A stretch of 64,000 nucleotides of DNA from NCBI RefSeq assembly GCF_002575655.3, contig NC_053041.3, positions 374,711,054-374,775,053 on the forward strand, read 5' to 3'. Source of the DNA: Aegilops tauschii subsp. strangulata. Lineage: Eukaryota; Streptophyta; Magnoliopsida; Poales; Poaceae. The notes under the pieces were generated by a model, which saw nothing but the letters and a program-made list of their open reading frames with translations, ran no database searches and was not told the DNA's origin. The translations under genes and the position numbers were made by a program. Position 1 is the first letter of the stretch. Each line of letters opens with the position of its first letter. Below are positions 41,292 through 51,679 of this stretch, piece after piece.

Positions 41292-44063
41292 TGTAACATC
41301 CCAAATTTTCAATTTGGAATGTTATACATAGATCATTCATGCATATCATATTTTATTGCATATTCGTTTCTTGATCCTCGGAATTCTAAGCAACTCAAGG
41401 ACCCTCGGAGAGAGTTGGGGATTTCACTGTTTTCATATTTGAATTTTATCAAATATCGAAACGAGGATCAATTTGTTTTATTATTTTTCTCTCCGAAATT
41501 ATTTCATATAAAAAAATATATGAGAGGGGATAATATGACTTCCCCAAAAATAAATGAAATATTGGAGGAAAAATATTAAAAACAAATATTTGATTTTATT
41601 CGGATTTTATTGCTATTTTATATGCATAGGAAAAATATGCGTTTTTCAAAATTGCATTTTAGGCCCAAATAAATGTTCACCTTGTCCGGTAGTTTTTTAG
41701 AGGACGGGAAAAATTTATTTCGGGATTTTTGGCGTCTGTTTAGAATTTATTTTCGGTGTGTTTCCGCGCGGATTTTTTTTTTAAGTTTTTCTGCCGGACC
41801 GAACTGGGCCGAGGCCAAGTTGGCAGCCGCGCCAGCCCACCCCTCGCCCCGACCGACTCCGACCAGAGCCCGGCCGGCGCACGCCGCCGCCGCCGAGTCC
41901 GGGGAGGACTCCTCCTCCTCCGGCCCCTTGCCCAAGCCGCCACCTGGCCCGGCCCTTTTAAAGGCCGAGCCGACCCCCGCCTCGACCCCCACACCACCAC
42001 CGCCGCCAGCCCCGCCGCCCCAAGCCGCCGCGCCGCCCCGCCGCCGCAGCTCCGCCGCCGCCGTTGCAGCCCGTCGCCGTAGCTCCGCGCCGCCGCCACG
42101 CCAGCCGACGCCGCCGCCGACGACTTCGCCGGAGCCGCCGCCGTTTTTTTTCTCTCGTCAGTTTATTTCGGTAAACCCTAGATCTAGATCCAGTTTTTTT
42201 AAATTCCGGTTTATTCTTTTAGATCGGTTTTTCCCGTCGGTTTATTTATTTAGCGAACGCCCGTTCGTTCATTCGTTTTAACGAACGGTTTTCACCCGTT
42301 ACCCCCAGACAGCGAACGTTCGTTCGTTAGCCTGTTCGTCAGTTTTTCTTTTTCTCAGATTTTTCATGATTATTCTCGATCGTGATTTCTGATCTGATTT
42401 TCGTTTTAGTTTAACTTTTCGCTCGTTTGTCGGAATCAGGCGATTCAACCGCCTAGATCTTTGTCTCGAAGCCCTCTTTCTGTTTAACCAACTTGAACAA
42501 GATTTTGGTACTCTAAAATTTGACTTTAGTCCAGATTAGTAAACGAATCTTGTTTCTTTCGCAGTTTGAGTTTCGTTGCTCCGTTTGATTTGATTCTTTT
42601 TGCAAACCGGAGTTCTTAAGTTGAACTTTCTGGTTAGATCTTATTTGAGTTTTACCCGTGCATCTTTTCTTGATTGCTTATGTATGCTATTGTTTGTTTG
42701 CGATAGAATTCCCGGAGTGCGAAGTGTGCTACTACGAGTCTCTAGGTTTTGCGGATCATCAGCAAGGCAAGTAACACTTTGATCATATCCCATTATTACC
42801 CAGTTTTTATGCATTAGCTCCAATCCTCAAACACTGCATGATTAGGATGTGATTAACTTGTGGGTATTGGGAAGTAGTTGATGAGGTAGAACCTATTGCC
42901 CTGTTATTATCAAACCCTTGGGAGTTACTTCTACGTATTGTTTATATTGCTATGCTATGCTCATAGACGTGGTTTGGGTGGGTGAATCCATGACAGATGT
43001 GAGGTTGTTAATTAATGGTTCAACTTAAGGTGGCAACTTTAATACACATCTGGGTGGATTGCTTGTCGGGCACCTGGAGAATCCAGTGTTGTCCTAGGAT
43101 ATCCCGGAGTACCCGTGTGATAATCCTAAGGTCCGCCACCCAGGCTCAAAGGGAACTGAGATATTTCATGCTAGAAACTTCCGTGTGCAGCCACAAGCTA
43201 TTATGGGCTCTAGCATAGTTGAGTAAGTTGCATGACCTCTTCCAGTGGTAGGCTAGCAGATGTAGAGGGATGTAGGTTGGTACTGTCTACCCGGGGTTAG
43301 AGTTAATGCTTCTGAAAGATTGTGTCTCGGTCATCCGTTTCTCAAACATCGTGTAGTGCGAGAAATCCAACGGAGGCGATCGAGTCTTGTGGGGAAAAGT
43401 GCGCAAACCTCTGCAGAGTGTACAATCTAATCATGGTTAGCCGTGTCCCTGGTTATGGACATCTTGAGTATCTAGTACTTGGATTATCATATTATCTCAT
43501 CACTCTAATTTAATATTGTTGGGTTGATGATTACTTTTTAATTCGGATTGAGTTGGAGGAACCTTCTCAATGATGTTTCAACTACCATGATAGTCAAATA
43601 AAATCTATTCCTTTGTTGTAGGAAAAAATTGGCTTTTCGCAAAACTATACCATAGAGCCTTTCCACCAGCCAAATATGCATGTAGTGATAGCATTATTCT
43701 GTTCTTGCTCTACTGTGTTATATTGCCAGCATATTCCATGTGCTGACCCGTTTTCGGGCTGCAACGTATTATGTTGCAGACTTTTCAGACGAGGAGTAAG
43801 GTTCGTTAGGTCATTGCCGTGCAGCTCAGCTATGTCGTTGGAGTTGATGGACTCACTTTATCTTCCAAGCCTTCTGCTGTTACCGTATTAGATGGCCTTA
43901 AGCCATATTTATTGTAATAAGTTCTCTTTTGAGACATTCGATGTAATAAGTGTGTGATTGCTACTCTGTTATAAATCCTTCGAGTACTGTGTGTGTCAGC
44001 ATTACTGATCCAGGGATGACACTGAAACACAGAGACTTGACCGTTTGAGGTCGGGTCGCTACA
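41292..44063 (+). mobile_element. Solo LTR of a long-LTR retrotransposon, target duplication TTGCA
   Basis: Starts TGTAACATCCCAAATTTTC and ends GGTCGGGTCGCTACA, 2772 bp, flanked by TTGCA (41287-41291, 44064-44068). The first ~31 bp form a hairpin (TAACATCCCAAATT with AATTTGGAATGTTA, one mismatch). The GC-rich centre (41800-42130) gives long Pro/Ala-rich ORFs on both strands. These are compositional and are not called as genes. A second, truncated copy of the same LTR begins at 63177. Confidence 0.85.
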
Positions 44064-44068
44064 TTGCA

Positions 44069-44537
44069 TGGGACATAAGCATAAACCCATGGACACATAT
44101 ATGATTTTACAACCCATGTTGGTGCACCGGAGCATGTGCATGTAGTTTAATTTTGAATTGTGCACCTGAAATGGCTAGAAAACCAATTTAATGTATAAAA
44201 TGTCCAAATGAACCCTGAATAATTACAATTCTTTTACGACACACATATAGTTGCATGTTCACTTCAGATAAAAGTTCTAGCAATTCAAACACTGTCCATT
44301 GCCGATGTTGCCCCATTATGTAATTCAAATCAAGATGAAAAATCAAGTAGATCCCACATAGTTTATTACCACCAACCGTGTGAGATGCAGTACAAAATAT
44401 CCTGGAGCACCGTCGGTGTATAGTACGCCTATGGCTTACGCGAGAAGGTGCGTCGGCTACAGTCCACAGCCGGCGTGTCAAGCACACTAGCTCGCTCCCC
44501 AGATATCATTTCACTGTTCAATTGTCATCGGTGAAAG
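44069..44537 (+). repeat. Remainder of the ~500-bp repeat array, then anonymous spacer
   Basis: Up to about 44240 the sequence matches the right part of the 500-bp unit (GCATGTGCATGTAGTTTAAT, GAAAACCAATTTAATGTA). From 44240 to 44537 I see only a CACTA-like ACCGTGTGAGATGCAG at about 44376 and no gene. Confidence 0.75.
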
Positions 44538-45184
44538 ATGGGGACGTGGACCCACATCGTGACGGCAACTTCGGTGGCCCACTCCGGCGAGAGCGCGGCC
44601 GCAGCCGCCATGCGCGTGCTAACAAGGTGCATGAGCGCGGCCGCAATCTGTGACCGGGCGGCCAAGGCAGCCCAAACGGCCGTTGTTGCTTCTTAGGTGG
44701 CGGCAACAACATCTGCCTCAGGATAGCAACTGGCGAGAGCGGCACAGCAGCTGTCCATTCCGCAGCGGCGGCTTTAGCCCTGACGGAGGCCGCCCACGAT
44801 CATGTCGAGGCTGCCCACGACCATGTCGAGGTTGCCCACGCCCAGCTCATGGCGGTCACCGCACAAATCAATCGAAGCTTCTCCGACAATGGTCGGCAAC
44901 CCACAGCCGAAGAGTTGGCAATCGCCGAGAGCGTTCGAGCAGCCGTCCGTTCCTCCGCCGCATACCTTGTGATGACGGAGCCCGTCCAAGCCCAGATCGC
45001 GGCCACCCACGCCCAGCTTGTGGCGGCCTTTTCCAAAGAGATGGCGGACGCGGACGGCGAGATGCTTGCCGAGTATGGTGCGATGGATGCCACAGGAGAC
45101 CGTCGGGCGCGAGATGGACATGGAAGAGGCGGTGGAGATCGACGAGTACGAGTCGTAGTAGTACTCTTTGTTTTGTTCAATTAA
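44538..45184 (+). pseudogene. Ala-rich helical protein, broken by stops and frameshifts
   Basis: An ATG at 44538 opens an Ala-rich frame (MGTWTHIVTATSVAHSGES) that stops at TAG 44694. Further downstream a second frame is open from about 44720 to 45184. It has repeats like AAHDHVEAAHDHVEVAHAQL, QPTAEELAIAESVRAAV and THAQLVAAFSKEMADADG. Near the end the acidic reading MDMEEAVEIDEYES is in yet another frame and is probably the original C-terminus. The heptad-like Ala/His/Val pattern suggests coiled-coil helices. It lies in tandem 0.5 kb upstream of the B3-like gene. No family is recognised. Confidence 0.4.
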
Positions 45185-45695
45185 GAGCGTTGGTCTTTAA
45201 TTTGTTAGAGTAATGTTTAGGCCAGCTAGCTCTGTTTAATTGTTGAACTTGCTAGATTAAGAAGTGTGGGTGTGCTGTGTACCCAAATTATGCAATGACG
45301 TGGATTACCACTTTAACCAGGGAAATTGGAACCAAAATTTTTGACGTTCAAACTCATCACACACGGGTTAAGCTACCTGAATTGTTTGTGATGTTCACAT
45401 ATCATACACAATTCTGAATAAGGGACCATGTCTGATGACACCTTGCGCGCCAGTTTTTTCGCTAAACCGATTCCAAATTTTCAGCTTCCGTGGAAATATC
45501 TACCTCCCCGCCCCCTCCCCCTTACCAGAAGCCACATTCCCCCTGTTTCCGCCTTCCTTTCCAAGTTGAAACCTTCACTCCTTGCTTGCAGTGCCGCCTC
45601 CTCGCCGGCGACCCTCCTTCACGCTGCTCGTCCTCGTCTATCTAGGCAGGTAATCCACACCCGACCCCCATCATCCTCCTCCTTCCACATCCCAC
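45185..45695 (+). promoter_or_regulatory. Upstream region of the second B3-like gene
   Basis: It contains CACACGGGTTAAGC and TTGTTTGTGATGTTC (about 45360-45395), a form of the subterminal motif, in the same relative place as the duplicated CACACGGTT..GTGTGCGATG upstream of the first B3-like gene. Pyrimidine-rich leader sequence follows. An open frame from 45428 overlaps but resembles leader sequence rather than protein. Confidence 0.4.
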
Positions 45696-47762
45696 ATGCC
45701 CCGACCGCCAGCACGACACCTTCCACCCAAATCACCGACCCCTCCACCAAATAAGCGCCGCCCTAAGCCATGGTGCACGCAGTATAGCCAGGAGCTCAAG
45801 GAGCATTTGGCAGCGGAGAAGCAAATCGCGGTCGCACGCGCGGATGAGGTCGCGATGGCTGCCATTCGTGCCGACCCCCGTATCTTGGAGGAGCACCTTG
45901 CCATTTGCTAGCTACGCCGGTTAAGCATGCTCGGTTTACCCGTTGCGTGTGCTGCTCCTGCCTTTCCTTAAAAAATTATAGTGAATTGTGCTATCTAATT
46001 TTACCATGCAATCTGTTGCTCTAGTGTATATGTTCTATATGCCGTGCAGTGTGGTGCTCACTTATTAACTGTTTGGTTAATTAGTTGTCGTCTTCAGTTA
46101 ACTGTTTGGTTCAATTCTGCAAATGTGATGTTCAATTCTTCAGGCTGCAATTTTGTATTGTCTTCCATGTGAGAAATAAATCGAATTTATCTTTACAAAA
46201 TACATGAGAAACGAATACAATTGCTATATTTCCAAGTTGTCAAGCATGCTTAGTTTGGTTATACATTGTGCAATGTGGTGCTCAGTTAACGTTTGGTTCA
46301 TTTGTGTTGTGGTGTTTAGTTAACTGTTTGGTTCAATTCTGCAATGCGATGTTCAATAGTTGTGGGTGCATTCTGTTATTGTATACCATGTGAGAAGTAA
46401 ATCGAATTTGGCTGTACTAAATGCATGAGAAACAAATACAATTGCTATATTTCCAAGTTGTTAAGCATGCTTGGTTTGGTTAACTGTATGATCTTCTATT
46501 AGGTGTATGTTATATTGTGCAATGTGGTGCTCAGTTAACGTTTGGTTCATTTGTTGTGGTGTTTAGTTAACTGTTTGGTTCAATTCTGCAATGCGATGTT
46601 CAATTGTTGTGGGTGCATTCTGTTATTGTATACCATGAGAGGAATAAATTGAATTTGGCTGTAGTAAATACATGAGAAACAAATGCAATTGCTATATTTC
46701 CAAGTTGTTAAGCATGCTTGGTTTGGTTAACTATCTGATCTTCTATTAGGAGTATGTTATATTGTGCAATGTGGTGCTCAGTTAACGTTTGGTTCATTTG
46801 TTGTGGTGTTTAGTTAACTGCTTGGTTCAATTCTACAATGCGATGTCCAATTGTCGTGGGTAGAATTTTGTATTGTTGTGCATGTGAGGAATAAATCGAA
46901 TTTGGCTGCACTAAATACATGAGAAACATATACAAGTGCTATATTTCCTGGTTCTTAATCATGCTTGGTTTGCATAAATGGGTTTTCCATGTGGCTTGAA
47001 TTAATCTGATGAATCCGCAATGTGCTTATTTTCCATCAACATATTTTACTGATAGCATGCGAACCCTTACTTAACATGATGACTAACTACCTTATATGTG
47101 TTGCAGGGAAACAATGGGAAGCACTGAGGTTTACAATCGAGGTTAGCACGTGCATGGTCCGTTGTCTAATAGCACATTATTGTGCAATTGCAGGAACCAT
47201 TCTAATATTTAGGTTTTTAACAATTTGGTCTTGCACATGTAGGTCCTGCTGTCAGAGGTTTTGACCCACTGTTCGACCCTTTCTGCATATGGGGAAATGA
47301 GTTGTCCATGAATATCAATCAAGTTAAGAAACTCAGAAAGATTGTTAGGATAAAGAAATTAGCGACAAAAAACAACAAGATCTTTGTCTGCACAATGAAG
47401 AAGACATCAGTTCACTACAAGATGGTACTAACTATTATACCTTGCCTTTTTTTATTTGTTTGCCCAATTTCCAATATAGAGAAGATATTTATGCACATCC
47501 TTGTTTTCAGGCCTTTCCAAAGCAGTTCACTGATGATTACCTCTCAAACCACCTCTATGGTCAGGAGGCGAGAAAGGTTTTCATACAACACCCACGGTTC
47601 AATATTGAAGTGTTCCTGAAGAGGACAATGGACAGACAGTCAATCATCCACAGGCACTGGCCTAAAGTTGCAAAGACCTTCAACATGAATGAAGGCTCAA
47701 TATTCGCCTTCCACTTCAGCAGTTTTCTAGATGAGATGCATCTGTCTATGTACCGTCTATGA
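45696..47762 (+). CDS. B3-like domain gene in CACTA B (multi-exon)
   Basis: The first open segment, 45696-45911, starts MPRPPARHLPPKSPTPPPNK and includes YSQELKEHLAAEKQIAVARA, resembling ELEERLAQKRCIAV of the gene at 3985. A small exon (about 47107-47141) may follow TTGCAG. The next exon starts at 47243 after ATGTAG, has FDPFCIWGNE and ends HYKM at about 47423. The last, from about 47511 after TTTTCAG to the stop at 47762, has FPKQFTDDYLSNH, IIHRHWPKVAKTF, NMNEGSIFAFHF and ends MYRL. The exon phase and the KM/FPKQF junction match the first gene exactly. The two last exons have no stops. The fold suggests a B3-type DNA-binding protein. The connection of the first open segment to the rest is uncertain, because its frame ends in TAG at 45909. 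Confidence 0.6.
45912..47020 (+). repeat. Intronic tandem repeat, about four units of 221-247 bp
   Basis: The landmark AAGCATGCTTGGTTTGGTT or a variant occurs at about 46242, 46463, 46710 and 46957 (the last AATCATGC). A partial AAGCATGCTCGGTTTA lies at 45923. Units share GTGCAATGTGGTGCTCAGTT, AACTGTTTGGTTCAATTCTG, TGTGGGTGCATTCTG and a TTGCTATATTTCCAAGTTG end. Confidence 0.85.
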
Positions 47763-47811
47763 TGCTAATTTTGAAAGGTTCTACATGTTGCATGTGAAAC
47801 TTTGTGCTGGT

Positions 47812-49333
47812 AGATGACCCACAAGTATAGGGGATCTATCGTAGTCCTTTCGATAAGTAAGAGTGTCGAACCCAACGAGGAGCAGAAGTAAATGATAAGC
47901 GGTTTTCAGCAAGGTATTCTCTGCAAGCACTGAAATAATAGGTAACAGATAGTTTTGTGATAAGATAATTTGTAACGAGAAACAAATAACAAAAGTAAAT
48001 AAAGTGCAGCAAGGTGGCCCAATCATTTTTGTAGCAAAGGACAAGCCTGGACAAACTCTTATATAAAGAAAAGCGCTCCCGAGGACACATGGGAATTATC
48101 GTCAAGCTAGTTTTCATCACGTTCATATGATTCGCGTTCGGTACTTTGATAATTTGATATGTGGGTGGACCGGTGCTTGGGTGCTGTTCTTACTTGAACA
48201 AGCATCCCACTTATGATTAACCTCTATTGCAAGCATCCGCAACTACAACAAAAGTATTAAGGTAAACCTAACCATAGCATGAAACATATGGATCCAAATC
48301 AGCCCCTTACGAAGCAACGCATAAACTACGGTTTAAGCTTCTGTCACTCTAGCAACCCATCATCTACTTATTACTTCCCAATGCCTTCCTCTAGGCCCAA
48401 ATAATGGTGAAGTGTCATGTAGTCGACGTTCACATAACACCACTAGAGGATAGACAACATACATCTCATCAAAATATCGAACGAATACCAAATTCACATG
48501 ACTACTAATAGCAAGACTTCTCCCATGTCCTCAGGAACAAATGTAACTACTCACAAAGCATATTCATGTTCATAATCAGAGGGGTATTAATATGCATATA
48601 GGATCTGAACATATGATCTTCCACCAAATAAACCAACTAGCATCAACTACAAGGAGTAATCAACACTACTAGCAACCTACAAGTACCAATCCTGGACTTG
48701 GAGACAAGAATTGGATACAAGAGATGAACTAGGGTTTGAGAGGAGATGGTGCTGGTGAAGATGTTGATGGAGATTGCCCTCTCCCGATGAGAGGAGCGTT
48801 GGTGATGACGATGGCGATGATTTCCCCCTCCCGGAGGGAAGTGTCCCTGGCAGAACAGCTCTGCCGGAGCCCTAGATTGGTTCCGCCAAGGTTCCGCCTC
48901 GTGGCGGCGGAGTCTCGTCCCGAAAGCTTGCTTATGACTTTTTCCTGGACGAAAGACTTCATATAGCATAAGATGGCCACTGGAGGACCAACAGGGGACC
49001 CACGAGGCAGGGGGCGCGCCCTGGGGGGTAGGGCGCGCGCCCCACCCTCGTGGACAGGTGGTGGCCCCCCTGACGTATTTCTTCCGCTTAGTATTTTTTA
49101 TTATTTCCAAAAATAACTTTCGTGGAGTTTCAGGACTTTTGGAGTTGTGCAGAATAGGTCTCTAATATTTGCTCCTTTTCCAGCCCATAATTCCAGCTGC
49201 CGGCATTCTCCCTCCTTATGTAAACCTTGTAAAATAAGAGAGAATAGGCATAAGTATTGTGACATAACGTGTAATAACAGCCCATAATGCAATAAATATC
49301 GATATAAAAGCATGATGCAAAATGGACATATCA
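47812..49333 (-). repeat. RLG-C 3' LTR
   Basis: 1522 bp. On the minus strand it starts TGATATGTCCATTTTGC. By eye it differs from the 5' LTR at roughly 30 positions (about 2%), implying an insertion well under a few million years old. It has a GC-rich inverted repeat near 49000-49060 (GGGCGCGCCC region). Confidence 0.9.
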
Positions 49334-50899
49334 ACTCCCCCAAGCTTAGGCCTCGCTTGTCCTCAAGCGGAAGCCGATAACGATAAATATGTCCACATGT
49401 TTAGAGGTAGAGGTGTCGATAAAATAAAATACGGACATGAGGGTATCATGATTGTTCTCATAACAGCAACATATATAGATATTGTCATATGATTTCTTAT
49501 GCTCAAGTAATAATCTATTCACAATGAAAAGTATGAATCAGAAACTTTATTGAGAACTAACAAACTATAATCTTAGTCACTGAAGCAATTGCAATTTATC
49601 AGAACATCAGAAAGAGTCTATGTCAGAGCTTTATAGCAAGTCCACATACTCAACTATCACTTAGTCTTTCATAATTGCTAACACTCACGCAATACTTGTG
49701 GTTACGGAGTTTTAACCGGACACAGAGAAAGATAGGGGCTTATAGTTTCGCCTCCCAACCTTTTACCTCAGGGGTAATGTCAACAATAATAGTTCATGCT
49801 AACCCACATCCAATTAGATATATCTATCAGGATCTTTCCAACACACTGTGCTTGCCAAAGGATAAAATAAAAAAAGGAAAGGTGAAGATCACCATGACTC
49901 TTGCATAAGGTAGAAGATAATAATAAAAGATAGGCCCTTCGCAGAGGGAAGCAGAGGTTTCCATGCGCTTTTATGGTTGTATGCACAAAATCTCAATGCG
50001 AAAGAACGTCACTTTATATTGCCACTTGTGATATGAACCTTTATTATGCAGTCCGTCGCTTTTATTTCTTCCACATCACAAGATCGTATAAAGCTTATTT
50101 CCTCCACACCAATCAATCATACATATTTAGAGAGCAATTTTTATTGCTTGCACCGATGACAACTTACTTGAAGGATCTTACTCAATCCATAGGTAGATAT
50201 GGTGGACTCTCATGGCAAAACTGGTTTAAGGGTTTTTGGAAGCACAAGTAGTATCTCTACTTGGTGCAAAGAATTTGGCTAGCATGAGGGGGAAAGGCAA
50301 GCTCAACATGTTGGATGATCCATGACAATATACTTTATCTCAGATATAAGAAAACATAACCCATTACGTTGTCTTCCTTGTCCAACATCAACTCTTTAGC
50401 ATGTCATATTTTAATGAGTTCTCCCAATCATAAAAGATGTCCATGATAGTATGTTTATATGTGAAACCCCTCTTTCTTTATCACTTCCTATTAATTGCAA
50501 CGATGACCAAAGCTATGTTTGCCAACTCTCAACAATTTTTAATTATCATACTCTTTCTATGTGAAGTCATTACTCTCAATAAGATCAATATGATCTCTTT
50601 GTTTCTTTTTATTCTCTTTTTTCTATTCTTTTATTCACTCAAGATCATGGAAAAATAATCAAGCCCTTGACTCAACACTAATCTTTATTATATAGCTCAC
50701 GGACTCGATTACATAGAGGGATCATAAAGCAAAACTCAAAACTAGATCATGCCATAAACTTTATTCTTACTAGATCAAGATACTACTAATAGGATCGAAC
50801 TAAGAAAAAGGGTAAAGATAGGAGTGTGATGGTGATACAATACCGGAGCACCTCCCCCAAGCTTGGCAGTTGCCAAGGGGAGTGCCCATACCCATGTGA
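49334..50899 (-). other. RLG-C 3' noncoding region
   Basis: The polypurine tract AAGCTTGGGGGAGT adjoins the LTR. A second copy of AAGCTTGGGGGAGG lies at about 50858. In between no ORF is credible. Confidence 0.7.
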
Positions 50900-51352
50900 T
50901 TATGTCTCCTTCTTTGGGGATGGTGATGTGATATTCTTGGCGATAATGCCCCTCAGGATACGATTCTCTTCCTCGAGCTTATTGAGTTGCTGCTTGAGAT
51001 CCATTATCTCCTTTCAAAGCTTTCGTGTAACGGCTAAAGCTCCTTGCACCCAAGGTTGTTGCATAGCTGCGGGAGAACAAGTGACACTCTTCTTCATATT
51101 TTCATAAGAAAGAAATCTAACATTGGAAGGGATAACCGAGTTTGGAATAGCTGAGCTCTGTAGTTCCCCCATCGTGAACCTAGCTCGGAAGCGAGAAGTG
51201 ACTTCTTGATCCTCCATGGCATCCATCCTCATCAAATCAGCCTCCATCTCTTCCTCCGTTGCTGGCCCAAAGTGGTCAGCATCGCTGTTTGTCCTTGGTC
51301 TCGATGCCGGATCAGACACCCGGCTCTCCCCGACTGACTCTTGAGAAGACAT
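50900..51352 (-). pseudogene. RLG-C accessory 3' ORF with leucine-zipper-like C-terminus, one in-frame stop
   Basis: 151 codons in one frame: MSSQESVGESRVSDPASRPR, acidic EEEMEADLMRMDAMEDQEV, then FRARFTMGELQSSAIPNSVI and QPWVQGALAVTRKL. An in-frame TGA at 51014-51016 is followed by KEIMDLKQQLNKLEEENRIL and ends PKKET before TAA at 50900. The C-terminal leucines are heptad-spaced, suggesting a coiled coil. It lies between integrase and the 3' LTR. Function unknown; no membrane segment argues against a classic envelope protein. Confidence 0.5.
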
Positions 51353-51679
51353 CTTGCTCTAATCTGTAGCAGCAACAGCTCGAAACAAGAACAGAGGATA
51401 ATTGCGTGATACAGGAGTCAAAACCTTCGAGAGATTATATAATGAATTTTTACCAACCAAAATACGTATCGTGCAAGAAAACAGAGTCCGGAGAGCACAC
51501 GAGGTGCCCACGAGGTAGGGGGCGTGCCCAATAGGGTAGGGCGCGTCCTCCACCCTCGTGGAGGCCTCGTGTCCTTCCCGGACTGCTTCTTATTTTTTCT
51601 ATTTTTCTAAATATTCCAAAACGGAGAAATATCGCCATAAAAACTGTTTTGGAGTCGGTTTCCTTACTGTACCACATAC

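Noticed and set aside
41673..42281. 202-codon Pro/Ala/Arg-rich ORF and overlapping antisense ORFs
   Set aside because: They arise from the GC-rich centre of a solo LTR with open frames on both strands; no start context or domain.
45428..45754. Plus-strand ORF starting MSDDTLRASFFAK
   Set aside because: Overlaps the better start at 45696 and reads like leader sequence; the 45696 frame matches the first B3-like gene.
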